A stretch of DNA of 64,000 nt from Notospermus geniculatus. Lineage: Eukaryota > Nemertea > Pilidiophora > Heteronemertea > Lineidae. This document shows, piece by piece, positions 1 to 11,870 of this stretch; position 1 is the stretch's first letter; the number at the start of each line of letters is the position of its first letter. A program made the translations under genes and the position numbers. The notes below the pieces were generated by a model. That model did not search any database. It saw nothing but the letters and a program-made list of their open reading frames with translations, and was not told the DNA's origin. The stretch is taken from positions 447,854 through 511,853 of the forward strand of contig NMRB01000046.1 of NCBI GenBank assembly GCA_002633025.1, read 5' to 3'.

Positions 1-82
1 GAGTAGCGAAACGACCACTAGTGCGCCCAAAAACCTAGGGACGAGGTTACTAAAGCGCCACCTATTGCTGGCATTTTCCAAG
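1..82 (+). promoter_or_regulatory. TAF5 5' UTR / proximal promoter (cut by window edge)
   Basis: Sequence directly before the TAF5 start codon. It has several CpGs and no TATA box, as expected for a housekeeping gene. The transcription start cannot be placed from sequence alone, and any further promoter lies outside the window. Confidence 0.5.
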
Positions 83-90
83 ATGGCTGC
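78..90 (+). promoter_or_regulatory. YY1-like site over the TAF5 start codon
   Basis: CCAAGATGGCTGC matches the YY1 core AAGATGGC and includes the ATG at 83. YY1 sites overlapping the first ATG and fixing start-site position are known for many housekeeping and translation-related genes. Binding here is inferred. Confidence 0.5.
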
Positions 91-3000
91 GCCCATAAAG
101 GAAGAAAATGGTCCAGATTTGGCGGAAATAAAACTCGATGAGGGCCAAGATAAGCAAACCTTGCTTGCTGTTCTTGGGTTCCTGAAAAAGCACAACTTAA
201 AGGTATTCTATGTGCCAAATTTCATGGTAATGCGTTGAAGGGAAAGTGGAATTTGCTGCCAAAAAAGGGCCACAGTACATGCACAGTAGCCTACTCACAC
301 CACATGCACACACACTGACTGCACTGACACACTCTCTCTGCATCATCAATCATGCAGTCAATCAGTGCAACTGCAACCTTTCTCTGTCGCTGTCGTCGAT
401 GTCCTGCTGACAGTCATCCAGTCACTGTGACAGTCCGGCTGGCTGTTACATAACCATGCTGCCTCCTGCCTACCAACCTGGCTCCTGGCTGCGACGTGTC
501 GCAGACATTATGAGGATTCATGATTCTAGTTCACCGTTTTTGCTGCAGGCCTACCTTGTTGATTTCAGGGAACAGAGCAACATCTCCTCCAGGAAGCTCA
601 CATACCTGAGGATCTTCTGAAAGAAACACAGGAAGAACAAAAAGATGCTGATGTTTCTCAGGCCCTGGCTGCATATAAAAGGTAAAAAATAGGCCCCCTA
701 AATGTGCTTGATGAGTTGATGGTAATTGATTATCTGTCAATTATCCTATAAACCTCTTGTGAAATGGTCTGGTGTGGTCACAAACACAAGTATAGGCCTA
801 CACCTTAATTCTAAGACCAGAAGTTTCAGACACCAAGTGTCTCTAGTGAATACATTCTTATGTTTAAGCCATTTTGTTTTCCAGTGAGGATGATCCCACC
901 TCCTATGAAGATCTTTACACAGATCTGAAGAATTTTATTGAATCTACATTAGATTCGCATAAGGTGAGGATACATTGTATTTCAGTATCAAGACAGATGC
1001 TGAACATTTAAAGTGGTGACAGATACTGATATTGATGTTCCTACAACACATCCTCTTACCGCAGCCCTTAAACAGGTGTGGATCCGGGGGGGGGGGGGGG
1101 TGCCCCAGGCACTCGCCTCCCCTTTTCCCCCAAAACTCTGCAAAATCGACCATGAAATTCTGAAATTTGGAGCAAATCATTGAAATTCACAGATTTCAAT
1201 GTTTCAAGTACAGGGCACTCCCTCTTTTCCCAAATCCTGGATCCGCCGCTGTTAAATATCTGAGTGGACTGATGAATGGTGGCTGTTCTTCCTTTTATCT
1301 TGACAGATTGAATTAGCGATGGTTCTCTATCCTGTATTTGTCCACATGTATCTTGAACTTGTCTATAACGAACATGAAGAGGAAGCAAAGAAATTCTTTG
1401 ACAAGTTTTACCTGGAGCAGGAAGATTATTATCAGGATGACATTCAGAAACTTTCATTTGTTGTCAAGAAGGATCACATGCAGGGACATGAACTGATGGA
1501 TAACTTCCGCACAAGCAAGTTTGTCATTCGGATGTCACGGGAGTCGTACACACATTTGAAACGCCACCTGGTGGAGAGACATCAAAATAAACTCCTGACG
1601 TTTATACAGGAGAAGATTTATATTGATGGTAAGATGTCATTTAGAGGGAGGTGTGGAATTGTCGCCCGTCAAATTGAGAACTCCCCTTAAATCCTGAACC
1701 AACAGTGGCATTCCAACCTCTGTCTGTAATGTTAGCTAGAGATCCAAACTGCTCTGAACAGCAAACTGTTGGGTTAACTGTATGGTGTCGCTCGCTATTT
1801 CAGTGTTTGAGGGAGCACCACGCAGCAAACAGCAAATTGACGCTGTCTCGGGCAGCATGGGTGGTGAAGCCATGCGGGAGGCGAATAAGACCAAGGTGTT
1901 CTATGGCCTGCTTAAAGAACCTGATATCAACATCCCATTGGACGATGAAGAGGAGGCGGAGCCTGAGGGCGGCGACAAACCCAAGAAGAAGAAACCGAAG
2001 AAAGATCCGTTGATGATGAAAAAGACAAAGAATGATCCAAATGCTCCAAATATCACGAGAATCCCACTGCCAGAATTGTAAGCTTCTTATTCTGTTGAAA
2101 CTTCTCAATGGTTGACTCTGTTCTAGTTATCACCAAACTTAGAAGTCCAGTGGAACCTCCCTTAGAGGACACCTCTGCCAGGAGGACACCTCTCTAATAA
2201 GGACACCAAATTTAAGTCCCAAGTTGGTCATTGCTGTTCATTGTAACCTCTCTTTTAATGAGGACACTTCTCAATTTAGGACAACATTCATTACTCATCA
2301 GTCCTAAAGGTGTCCTTTATAGAGAGGTTCCACTGTACACAATAAAGCCACATGGTCCGATTGAGAAATTAAAATATCCTGAAATGTCTGATCGATGGAC
2401 TGGCTCCTCAAAAAAGCCAATGCTGTTTACTGTGTTGTTCAGAATAATTGCTGAACATAGGGCTACCATATGCCTCTCTGATTTCAGGAAAGACGCTGAC
2501 AAGTTGGACAAAATAAACCAATACAGGGAGGCAGCAAAACGGTTAAAAGTCGGTCCTGATGCTCTGCCATCGATCTGCTACTACACATTCCACAATTCTA
2601 ATCAAGGGTAAGATTTGATGTTTGTACCCTCCAGATAAGGACCTACCTTCCTTTGATTAAAGTCTCCAGTCCTCTGATCCCTGATCCCAAGAATCTCCAT
2701 GTTGTGATATTGACAGCTCTCCTGTGATCTGGTAAAACCTAGTAAGTCTCATTTAGACAATTTTGAGAAAATCAAGGAAAACCGTTTTCCTACAGGTTTA
2801 AGCTCCAGGAGACAAAAGGAATTTCGTGTTGCCTTTTTAGTTGGGCATTAATGGAAGGTCTTTCCAGTGCATAACATTTCATTTGGTTTGATGGCCTAAT
2901 CAGGTTACATAATGATTTAGGGTGGTTTTTCCTGATCAAAGTTATTTCAGTGGTTACGGTTTTCATCAACAAGAACCTTACTGAGACGGGTTTTATGCAT

Positions 3001-5714
3001 TTTATTTCATAATATGAAGGGATAATACCTAGTAAGTTCAAATTTGGGGCTAACTCAATTTTCATAAAAAAGTGACTTACTAGGTTTTACCAGATCACAG
3101 GAAAGCTTCCAATCTTTCCAGGGTATCAGCTGTTGATATCAGTGAAGACTCCTCTTTGATCAGCGTCGGGTTCCACAACTCACAAATCCGTGTCTGGTCT
3201 CTGACCAAGGAGAAACTCCGATGTATGAAGACGCCGCACGACCTGAACATAATCGACAAAGAGGCTGATGACATTTTGGAGCGGATGATGGACGACAGGT
3301 CCGCGTCGGATGCAAAACAGTTGATCGGTCACACAGGACCCGTGTATGCGACAAATTTCAGCCAGGACAAGAATTATCTTTTGTCTTGTTCAGAGGATTC
3401 GACCAGTGAGTGCGCTGCTTGGTTTTATTCTATGAACACAAATTTAGCATCTAATCTGTTGGTGTTTCATTGATGTACAGAGCCTACCGACAGCAGTCGC
3501 GTCCGTCCACAACCACTGTGTGGTAGATAGGGCTGTCTTGTCCTGTCTTGTCTTCTACCTCCACCGCTGATTGACTTGTTTTTCATGCAGTTGGCTGCCA
3601 ATTAACTCAATCCATTCATGACTCAAATCTGCTCTTACCTCCTCTGAATACTGGTGTCTTTCTCTCACCTTGACCTCTTTATATTCTGTCTTTCCAGTTC
3701 GATTATGGAGCCTGTTAACATGGACCAATTTAGTCTGCTATAAGGGACATAATTTCCCTGTCTGGGAGGTTAAATTCAGGTGAGCATTCTTTGTACTGCT
3801 CCAGTGAAGGAATAAAGCCGAGACCCTTTTCCAGTCTCATGCTGATAAGATTTGAACTCAGGACATTGTGGGTATGAGTCATACAATACAGTCGCTACAC
3901 CACCTCTTTCACTGTTGGTTAGAGAACTTGTTGTTTTTCAGTCCTCACAATCATTACTTTGCCTCCTGTGGTCATGACCGTACGGCACGGCTCTGGGCGA
4001 CCGATCACCATCAACCTTTGCGGATATTTGCTGGTCACTTGTCGGATGTTGAGGTATGGTCGTAACACTTGTCTTCCGTGGAGTGTAGCCGTCACTCTTT
4101 GTTGCAACCTTCATTAAGGTCATAAACATGGATTATAATCAATTGTTACATAATGAATCATTCTCACCTAGGTGGTCTTCCTTTTCAGTGCTTACAGTTC
4201 CATCCCAATTCCAACTACATAGCGACTGGGTCGTCGGACCGTTCTATTAGATTATGGGATATCTTGACTGGAAATTCGGTGCGCCTCCTAACGGGACACA
4301 AGGTAACTTCGACAAGTCATGTCGCCATACAATGAGGAACTTGGAGGACTACCGCCGCTGGGAGGCGCTGGGAGCTGTTCTACCTTTTTCAACGTCTCAT
4401 CCCTGTTGCACTGCATCAAGGACGTCGTGACGCGTCGTCATGGTGTTGCTTTGCTCTGTTTTTGACATCTTCCGTACAACCGCTCACAGCGCCGCCCTGT
4501 TGGGAAAAAAGTTATGCCGGTTTCTCATTGGGGCCCAATTGCACAAGAAAACTCTGAGGTGGAGCAGCACCTTTATGCATTCTGATAGAATACTTGGATA
4601 GAATACTTGGATAGAATACTTGGATAGAATACTTGTCGCCTTTCAGTTTCTCATTATTACTACAAGATGATGTTTTTGTAACGTATTCCTTTTTCCTTCA
4701 GGGATCTGTGCAGTCGTTGGCGTTCTCACCCGACGGTCGTTACCTGGCCTCTGCTGGTATCGACAAGACCATCTTATTATGGGACATTGCCAACGGGAAC
4801 CAGATTGGGCAGTTAAAAGGACACACAGAAGCGATTAACTCACTGTGTTTTAGCAGAGAGGGAACAATGCTGGCTTCAGGTGAGTCTTGGATTCAAACTG
4901 CTGGATTGAGGTGGCCATGAATGTGAAGTTACGCACTCTGGTCACCCATCAAGTACTGACTGCGCTCAACGTTGCTTAATTTCCAGCTCGGAGGCTAACG
5001 TGCCAACCACTAGGCCATAAAGGAAATCCTTCATGGCCGGCGGGTTAAACCATAACATAGTAGCTGCAAGGGGTTCAATGTACTGTCTCCCCTTATACTG
5101 CCTCTCAGTGCTGAACTACAGTTCCCATGTTCGACTGGGAAACTCTTTGTGAATGTAATTTGTGTCTTTTTTAGGTGCCATGGACAAGACCATCAACCTA
5201 TGGGATGTCAATAAGATATTTGAAGAACAAGACAGTGAGGGCATCGTCAATGTCTTGCCAACTGCAACGTGAGTTGTCTTGTGGGGCGTGGCGAGGGGGG
5301 ACACCCACTGATATGATGTTACCTGATGAATTAGTTTCTTGCTTTCTCTGTGAAGTGTTCTGGGCACAATTTTGCGGTGAAGCGGCCAGGGCCCGCAGGG
5401 GGCTCCACTGCTATATGACGTTACCTGATGAATCAGTTTCTTGCTTTCTGTGTGAGGCTTTCTTGTGTGGAAAGAAGGTGGCGCCAGACCACACAGATAA
5501 AGGAAGCTGGTCTTTCGATCTAGGCTGACATATTTTGGTCCCTTAAATAGAACCTGACTAGGACTTTCTAGACTTACCGGTACTTTTCCTTTGCAGAAAC
5601 GAAAACCAGACTTATCTCATTCGCTCATTCGGCACGAAAGATACACCTACTTTACATATCCATTTCACAAGACGGAACCTGCTCCTGGCGGCCGGGCCGT
5701 ATGGAGCAGATTGA
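83..5714 (+). CDS. TAF5: TAF5, TFIID subunit 5 (13 coding exons, 669 aa)
   Basis: Spliced gene for the TFIID subunit with an N-terminal LisH/NTD2 region and a C-terminal WD40 propeller, a nuclear scaffold for TFIID assembly at Pol II promoters. Exons: 83-202, 569-681, 885-963, 1307-1628, 1804-2077, 2488-2607, 3122-3405, 3698-3779, 3942-4053, 4189-4302, 4702-4879, 5175-5268, 5597-5714. All borders are GT/AG, phases join, and the sum is 2010 nt. LisH-like helix at about residues 20-45; NTD2 at about 70-210 (VFVHMYLELVYNEHE, YYQDD, FRTSKFV); a linker with PRSKQQID and the basic run KKKKPKK (272-278); WD repeats from about 343 with RVWSL, RLWSL, RLWAT, RLWDI, LLWDI and NLWDV; C-terminal FTRRNLLLAAG. 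The GHDR, ATDHHQPLRIFAGHL and HPNSNYIATGS motifs fit TAF5 better than TAF5L. Human TAF5 is longer (about 800 aa), mainly from a low-complexity N-terminus that is lacking here. Exon calls are by eye, without transcripts. Confidence 0.96.
1073..1251. mobile_element. 179-bp MITE with 5-bp TSD (TTAAA), TAF5 intron 3
   Basis: Ends are CAGGTGTGGATCC on the left and GGATCCGCCGCTG on the right, i.e. inverted terminal repeats of the type CAGGNGCGGATCC. The element is flanked on both sides by TTAAA (1068-1072 and 1252-1256), a 5-bp target-site duplication. It contains a poly-G run. A second copy lies at 25294-25466 in the opposite orientation. CAG ends with a 5-bp TSD suggest a hAT-related group, but no transposase is present to confirm it. 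Confidence 0.8.
2148..2335. mobile_element. MITE with CAGTGGAACCTC ends, TAF5 intron 5
   Basis: Starts CAGTGGAACCTC and ends with the inverse GAGGTTCCACTG, with internal repeats of the theme GGACACCTCTC. Related copies: 43913-44090, 38758-39215 (rearranged) and 63195-63415 (fragments). The copy at 43913 has TA on both flanks, so the family is probably Tc1/mariner-like. It lies wholly inside an intron and does not touch splice sites. Confidence 0.75.
4584..4634. repeat. 14-bp tandem repeat (TAF5 intron 10)
   Basis: About 3.5 copies of the unit GATAGAATACTTGG, in the intron before WD exon 11. Just upstream (4540-4577) is a fragment resembling one end of the AGTTTTCTC/GGCTCTC MITE family found at 30.6, 35.3-35.9 and 50.6 kb. 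Confidence 0.85.
5292..5465. repeat. Tandem duplication, ~103-bp period (TAF5 intron 12)
   Basis: Two diverged copies share GTTACCTGATGAAT and GTTTCTTGCTTTCT, at about 5320 and 5422. It is a local duplication inside the last intron. Neither copy resembles an exon. Confidence 0.7.
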
Positions 5715-5959
5715 AGCAATCTCATTGTAGAGGTGGATGCAGCTTTTTCAAGGAGAGAGGCCTTAAGTGTGTAAGACTGCCACAAACTTCTATTTTTCAT
5801 GTTGACGAAAACGTAGATTGTCTACTTTTAGAGCAATTCTATTGTTATATTTCTATAGACTGTTTCAGATTATGTTGTGTTTCTGCAAACCAAGAATGGG
5901 ATATTTCTGCCGTTCGGAACAGGAGATCATTTGGAGACCTTTGCTGAGAGGATCTGTGT

Positions 5960-6003
5960 AATAAATCAGTTCTGCTTGTAAGAAGAATGGTGTTAATAAT
6001 AAA
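5960..6003 (+). terminator. TAF5 poly(A) signals (two AATAAA)
   Basis: AATAAA at 5960-5965 and again at 5998-6003, about 250-290 nt after the TAF5 stop. Either could define the 3' end of the transcript; cleavage would follow by 10-30 nt. Confidence 0.65.
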
Positions 6004-6191
6004 TGTGTTATCGAAGTAAAAATGTCTCCTTTTCTAATCGTCACCGATGCTGAGCATGAGTCCGTATCTCAGTGGGACGCCCACCAGAGGCCAGAAATCC
6101 ATTTCTGGCACCTACAGGGTGTCCCTGATATGGACTTCATCAATTCCCCCTGCTGGCCGAACATGGAACTACAGCGTAGTTCAGTGTTTGG

Positions 6192-6346
6192 TCGCTAGGG
6201 GCGCTGTTCGTGGTGATTTTTCACCACGGCGTGGGCGTGGCCCCTGGTGGCCGAAAATGGNAGGGGCGCTGTTCGTGGTGAAAAATCAGAACCACGAACA
6301 GCGCCCCTAGCGAATAAGGAACTAATAAGGAACAGCGCCCCTAGCG
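6192..6346. mobile_element. Fold-back repeat with GCGCCCCTAGCG ends
   Basis: CGCTAGGGGCGCTGTTCGTGG at the left is repeated in inverse at 6290-6312 and again at 6334-6346. An internal direct copy at 6262-6280 precedes a hairpin. One undetermined base (6261) sits in the middle, probably because the palindrome was hard to sequence. A short non-autonomous element is the likely explanation. Confidence 0.65.
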
Positions 6347-6450
6347 GGTGGTCAAGGAACTAAAAACGGGCAGGAGCCCTCCAGGAACGCTTCAGGGGGC
6401 CACCCAGCACCCAGATGCCGAAATGTGGAAAAAAGCAGTAAAAAGTCTGT

Positions 6451-6529
6451 TCCCTCTAGGAGTCGAACTCCTCACCTTACAGCCCTCTCACTTGGTGGCC
6501 CAGCACTCTATCCACTAAGCCACCGAGGG
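6451..6529 (-). repeat. tRNA-like SINE head
   Basis: Read on the - strand it has an A box (TGGCTTAGTGG) and a B box (GAGTTCGACTCC) spaced as in a tRNA, and a partly paired acceptor stem (CCCTC with GAGGG). The anticodon arm and T arm do not fold cleanly, so this is a tRNA-derived SINE head or tRNA pseudogene rather than a working tRNA. The body probably continues leftward to about 6360. Confidence 0.6.
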
Positions 6530-6639
6530 CTTCACACTAGTAGTAGTATCGAGGTTCCTCTTATAAACTCGGGCTGAATTTTAGGTCTATTTTTTGCCTT
6601 TTAAACGTTTAAAATTTCATGGCCCAAGGTATGGCCTGT

Positions 6640-7370
6640 CAAGGGGTTGACTCGGGATTTCAAAATGATCGATGATCTCGCTTCCGAAATTTTTCAAAAT
6701 GCTGATCGGTCAGACCCGGATTCAAACTCTGATGTTCGACTCCGCTGTTCAATCATCTGACTCGTCTTGCTCATCTCTTTGCTAACTTCGCCACTCTGCA
6801 AATCGAAGTCCACATTTTTCTCCAAGTTCGAACTTCACATTCCCGATGCATTTTTCTTTCATCGGCGCTCACAGCCAACTCGTGACTCTTCCATCTTCTT
6901 CCCCTCGGATCGGAGCGCGCACGCTGGACTTAAGATGATCAGGTTTTCGACGGCCCATCTTTTGTTGACGACGGTCGACCTGTCATCTTGACATCCAATC
7001 AGAATCTGCATATTTTATTGAATGGCGCGCATCCTATCAGACGCCGCCATTCAGCAGATGTTCTTCCTCGATCGATCCTGAGGTAATCATTGGTTCTCAG
7101 CGCTCGCTCTCTACGTCACATGCGGTGATAACGTAGTTAGCGAGCGTTGATACGAACGCCCGATTTTCTCAGGATGTTCTCCCGCGCGACACCACGAAAT
7201 TAGACTGGTTCACGTCTCTACCGCTTCTACTCCGTGGCGCTCACGGGTGTTCAAGCAGCTGAGTCAGGCGCCAGCCAAATGAATCCTGTTTGTTGATTGG
7301 TCGAGCGTTGGACATTTCCAAGGCTCAACTTCTGCGATAAGGGTCCCACTGTTCAGTGGGGTCACTGTTC
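6640..7370. other. CpG-rich intergenic stretch
   Basis: Visibly richer in CpG than its surroundings (GGCGCGC, GATCGATC, CCCGCGCGAC, GAGCGCGCACGC), with a CCAAT box (CCAATCAG near 6996) and an inverse one (GATTGG near 7297). A small fold-back, CGCTCGCT...AGCGAGCG, lies at 7099-7149. No ORF of note. It could be an unmethylated promoter for a non-coding or small gene, or a recent repeat. Confidence 0.4.
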
Positions 7371-7501
7371 AGTGGGATGCCCGGGTCAACCAAATAATAC
7401 CAGATATAATATGAAACGAGTATTTATTTAAAGGATATTTGGTAGAAATGTACAGAGTGACCGTATGCTTATAGTATGTACAACTAGCGGGTATATTTCA
7501 C

Positions 7502-7578
7502 AATCCTCACACCAGGTGTCACCACTGGAACCTGATTTCGCTAGAAATGGCAAGCAGTGGTGACACCTAGTGAGGACT
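7502..7578. repeat. 77-bp hairpin
   Basis: The arms CAGTGGTGACACC and GGTGTCACCACTG pair almost perfectly, with further pairing outward (CCTCAC/GTGAGG) and a ~26-nt loop. It resembles a mini fold-back transposon or a hairpin RNA precursor. No second copy seen. Confidence 0.6.
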
Positions 7579-9037
7579 GCCACAGAAACACACTGATTTT
7601 TCAACTTTTATAATACTTTTCTGAAAACTAAAGAATGCTGGCTACATCATAAAAATTGACATGTAATATGCAAATGATGCGCAACCTACTGAAAATATTC
7701 CTTTATATTAATAATCTTGCAGCCGATTTTACCAGTTGACAATATCTGGTAAACCACCATATATGGTCATCATGGTATGAATACTAATGTTTGTTTTACA
7801 TCGGCTGATTTGCATATTCAAGATGGACGTCATAGTGGTTGCTCTAGACCAATCAAAGATCGTATGCTATGTCATGAGACTCACAACGGACTGAGTCGGA
7901 ATGTTAAGTATGACATCATATACAACCATGGATGTTTAGATGGTTACCATGCCAACGAGACTGGCATTATCACAAAAGATGTAGAACCTGAGTTGGTCTC
8001 ACACGATTGATGGCTCAGATGATTTGGCAGACAAGAAATGGTCTACATGGATTGATAAATCAATAGTTTTTACTGGCACAACATGTTTAAAGATCATTGT
8101 CTCTGGATAGAAATAAATGATAATGAAAAACAATGTTCTTTCCTGAAAAACCAGCACTGGGGACTGAGTTGAGGCTATTTCAAGTTTGAAGATGGTGCCC
8201 TTTCTTAATTGGCTTAATTTCATTGTAAACTTCGAAAAGACCAATTTTGCTCAGGCCGTGGCTTAGCCTACCTCAACAAAGTGAATGTTCTGCCGAGGGC
8301 AGTCATCAAACTCACACTGAGATCTTTGTACCAACATTTTGTCAGTTTTGATTCGGATCCTTCTGATATCAAATTAATTTGTTTATGCACACATAGATGG
8401 CGCATTCACCTCAGTCCCCAGCTATTCTCAATCGTGTCAGTTTCTTCGACCAACTTAAGTTCCTGTTTCTCACCACGCCTACAATTTCACGATGTTAAAG
8501 ATGGTTGCTGCCTTTGTCTACAAACGCATCAAGTCCACAATTTTATAACAGGACTGCAACGCCCCCTATAGTTGGACAGGCTCATAGGCCAAGATGCTAG
8601 AGATTACATGCCTAGAACTAGACCAGTGGTCATATACCGTACCATACATATACATGTCAAGTTAATTCTCTGGTCACAAGAAATGCTTGAAGAATACACA
8701 CTATTTCGACCACTTTTGATATTTCACCAACCAATTAAGAAGTATGCCAAGCAGTGGTGTTAGGATACATGTAAAGTTAGATTGGCAATGTTCTTCCAAC
8801 ATTTTCCCAACACTCAGAGTTACGACACCATGCTGGACAATGTTGTCTACTGTGTACAGCGAAAAGTGTTTTCAACATGTTGTTGAAAAGTTGAAATTTG
8901 TTGGCCTGTGTACGCAGGGGTCAAAGATTGCGCAGTTCAGGTAGGCACATGTATGTTGCACAAATGTTGGTAAAATGTTGCCAATGTACATTCGGCTTAG
9001 GCCTAATTGAATAAAGTTAGGTTTGGTTAGGATACAG
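7579..9037. other. Intergenic, no gene recognised
   Basis: Short open frames (for instance 7777-8010 on +) match no family I know and lack splice or conservation cues. AT-rich unique-looking DNA. Confidence 0.5.
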
Positions 9038-9157
9038 GACCCATATTCATAAAACCTTGCTAGCTTAGTTGGTTGCTAGTTGTATACATTGGCCTGTACA
9101 AACTAGGCACTTTAGCAGGCAACTATAGGCCTAGCAAGGTTTTATGAATATGGGCCC
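9038..9157. mobile_element. 120-bp fold-back MITE
   Basis: The left arm GGACCCATATTCATAAAACC is the inverse of the right arm GGTTTTATGAATATGGGCCC, and pairing continues with TTGCTAG/CTAGCAA. Single copy in the window. No clear target-site duplication. Confidence 0.7.
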
Positions 9158-9737
9158 AGCTTGTCACTTCTACAGATTGTGTGAGATTTGGTTTTGCCAG
9201 ATTTCAGCAAAACAGCAGATTATTACAACAGAATGAAATTGTGACAAGAGAGTGGAGTAAAATAAATTCATACAGAAGATGAAAAATTCACACCCCCAAT
9301 ATCTGTACCATGAAACATTTGTGAACAATCTCTCAGGATCATGGAAATGACATGCTCTGAGAGCAGCAGGTTTCTCACTGCATGGCATCTGTTATGTAGG
9401 AGAAAACCAACAAAGCCAGGACGAGGCTGCACAGCAACTCCTGAACAACAAACTAAATTGAAAATTTCAGATATATTCAAAACCATTCCATGATTATCTT
9501 GACAGTATCCCATGTACACTAGTCTAAAATTGGCCTCTGCATCTGCGTCTGCTTTTCTTTGCATCTGCATTAACATAAATTAACATAAAGTAAAATCAAT
9601 TTGCATATGCTAAAGAGTTAAGGCCTAAAGATAAAGATTCAAAAATAAAAGTACGATGAAATTTAAACAAAAGCACCAGAATCAGATGATTTATCTAAGA
9701 TATCTCTGACAACGAAAGTCGACACATTTTGTGTCAA

Positions 9738-10018
9738 ATACAGGGTGCCCATAAACAAGATGTCACTTGTTATCAAAGAGATGATTGCAGTTTATAAGCG
9801 CTGGATGAAATACAGGAGGAAACCAGACCCAGTAAAGAGTTGTCTTCTCTGGCACATGAGGAATGAGGTGGTATGGGACTTGAACCCAGAACCTCATATG
9901 TGGGTAGGCCTTGGTTTCCACTGCACCGCACAGACAACCCAACATCAGTGTCGGAGCATTTCTAGAATTTGACACCACCCACTGTCATTATTCAGCTTAT
10001 GGTAGGACACCCTGTATT
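9738..10018. mobile_element. Element with AATACAGGGTG ends carrying a SINE-B relic
   Basis: Left end AATACAGGGTGCCC and right end GGACACCCTGTATT are inverse, typical of mariner-like ends. Inside (about 9808-9955) is a diverged SINE-B copy on - with AGGAGGAAACCAGA and a B-box-like TGAACCCAGAACC, apparently inserted into the older element. Confidence 0.55.
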
Positions 10019-11110
10019 TTATAGATACACCCTGTATGAAGACATATCACGAAAATATATCAGAGAAACAGAACAGGCTCATTCAAAGGTCACAACGAAA
10101 AAACAGAAATGCAAAAATTGCACATAAAACGAAAATAACACAACCTTTCTCTCAAAGATGAGCACATCGATAAAAACACTGGTTTAGTTACAGTTCAAGA
10201 AAGCAAAACACATAATTGCTCTGAGGTTTGGGGTAGTCCGCCCTGTGGCCTGGCCAAACATGGATATCGTACTTTTGAAATGTGCTGTTTCTAATGAGGT
10301 AGGCCCTGTGGCTGGTATGTACCAATGGGAGATTTTACTGCCATTAAAGGCCACCATCTGTTAGCAGTCCTAGAACGTCACAAAATTTGGTGTCACAGCC
10401 ATAGCCGTGACCCCTTCTGGATGACATTGGGGCGTGCTTTTCTTTGCTGTGATATCAAATTCTGTTACATCCATGGACCGCTAACTGGTGGCAGTCTCTA
10501 ACAGCAATTAAGTCTCCGATTATGAATCCCTGCCTACAACAAGTTTGCAGTTTGTACTAACAATGCTCAAGACTCCTCAGTTATAGTCCAGGTACTAAAT
10601 GATGGAGAATTATTTCAAATTTTTTCATCTTGGCAGGCTACAGAGCACTTGGACGCCGCCAACGCCACCTCAAGAGCAAAACTAACATCGCACAGACAAG
10701 TATAGAAAAACTTAGCATCATAATTGGCTCAATGAAATGGCTAGGATTGGGAGAAACATAGCACGTCAGGCAAATTTCTTACATGATTGATAACAGATAG
10801 CAGAGACCCCTGGCTTTCAGATGGAGAATTAGAGGCAAATGTACATGCATTTTGTAGCTTGATTTCGCAAACACTGACAAGTATATCTGACTAAATATCG
10901 TAGCTTGTGTAACACCACAAGTTCCAGGAACCAATGGTGGCACTTACAAAGATTGCACCGATCCATACTAAAAAAGAAAGGCCCTTTTATGACAAACTGT
11001 TTGTATGCTTGAACACATTTCTGTTCAGTTCAGCTTTAAGTTCCAAATGGGGTGAATAAATTCATATAGTTCAGCTTTAAATCGAAGAAGTGGGTCAAAA
11101 ATGTACACTA
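10019..11110. other. Intergenic, no gene recognised
   Basis: No ORF over 60 codons with recognisable content, and no repeat seen elsewhere in the window. Confidence 0.5.
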
Positions 11111-11112
11111 TA

Positions 11113-11374
11113 GACAAATCCCAAATTGACGAAAACGAGAAAGATCTGCACACTTCCACCGAAATGGCAAACAGAACCTCGGTCTGAAACCATCTGACAC
11201 TGAATAACGTGACACAGACAACCCCACGACCATGTGACGACAGTGAGTTCGATGACGTTGCGTCAGAGTCGACCATTGCTGAATCATGGATTGCGTCACA
11301 TCAGCTGGTTTCTGGTCGAGGTTCTGTTTACGATTTTGGCGGAAGTGCGCAGATCTGGGAATTTGGGATTTGTC
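11113..11374. mobile_element. MITE family C, copy 1 (TA target)
   Basis: Palindromic element with ends GACAAATCCCAAATT and AATTTGGGATTTGTC and TA on both flanks. The arms contain AGATCTGCRCACTTCCRCC and, in inverse, GGCGGAAGTGCGCAGATCT. The centre is a CATGTGACGACAGTGA-like core. Other copies: 23069, 28599, 36727, 43013 and 44976. Non-autonomous; the TA target suggests mobilisation by a Tc1/mariner or similar transposase. Confidence 0.85.
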
Positions 11375-11870
11375 TATTGGCACAGAGGGACATACAGGGA
11401 GACTGGGTTACTATTCTAAGGACCAGGGGAGAAAAACAAAGACGAAATGGAAAGGTCACAGGACATTGAAATCCCAATCAGATTTTGCATAAATTATGTA
11501 AATTAGACTGTCAATCTGTGCGCTCTATGCTGAGGACCACTACCTCAGCTTTTACCGGTAATCTAAAGTTAAGAGTGAACTCCCCCAGTTCTTAGTTCGT
11601 TAACCATGATTATTAATGATACTTGCTTAATTAGATGACTACTAATAATTAATATTAATGAATCAATTCTCAAATACACTGACGAGCGTTACCCACGAGC
11701 GTGTACGAAATTTGAGGTCGAAATATTTTATGCATATAGATGAACCGAGCACCATTTATATATATATACACGGACAGAATTAGCTATAATGTTAAATACA
11801 CAATAACAAAAGCACACTAACAATATTCTAGGCTTTTCTTGCTTGGTACAAGACCATTGCAAGTCATTTT

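Noticed and set aside
1705-2013. Alternative frame of 102 codons over TAF5 exon 5
   Set aside because: It is a shifted reading of the exon; the true frame gives the conserved PRSKQQID and KKKKPKK segment.
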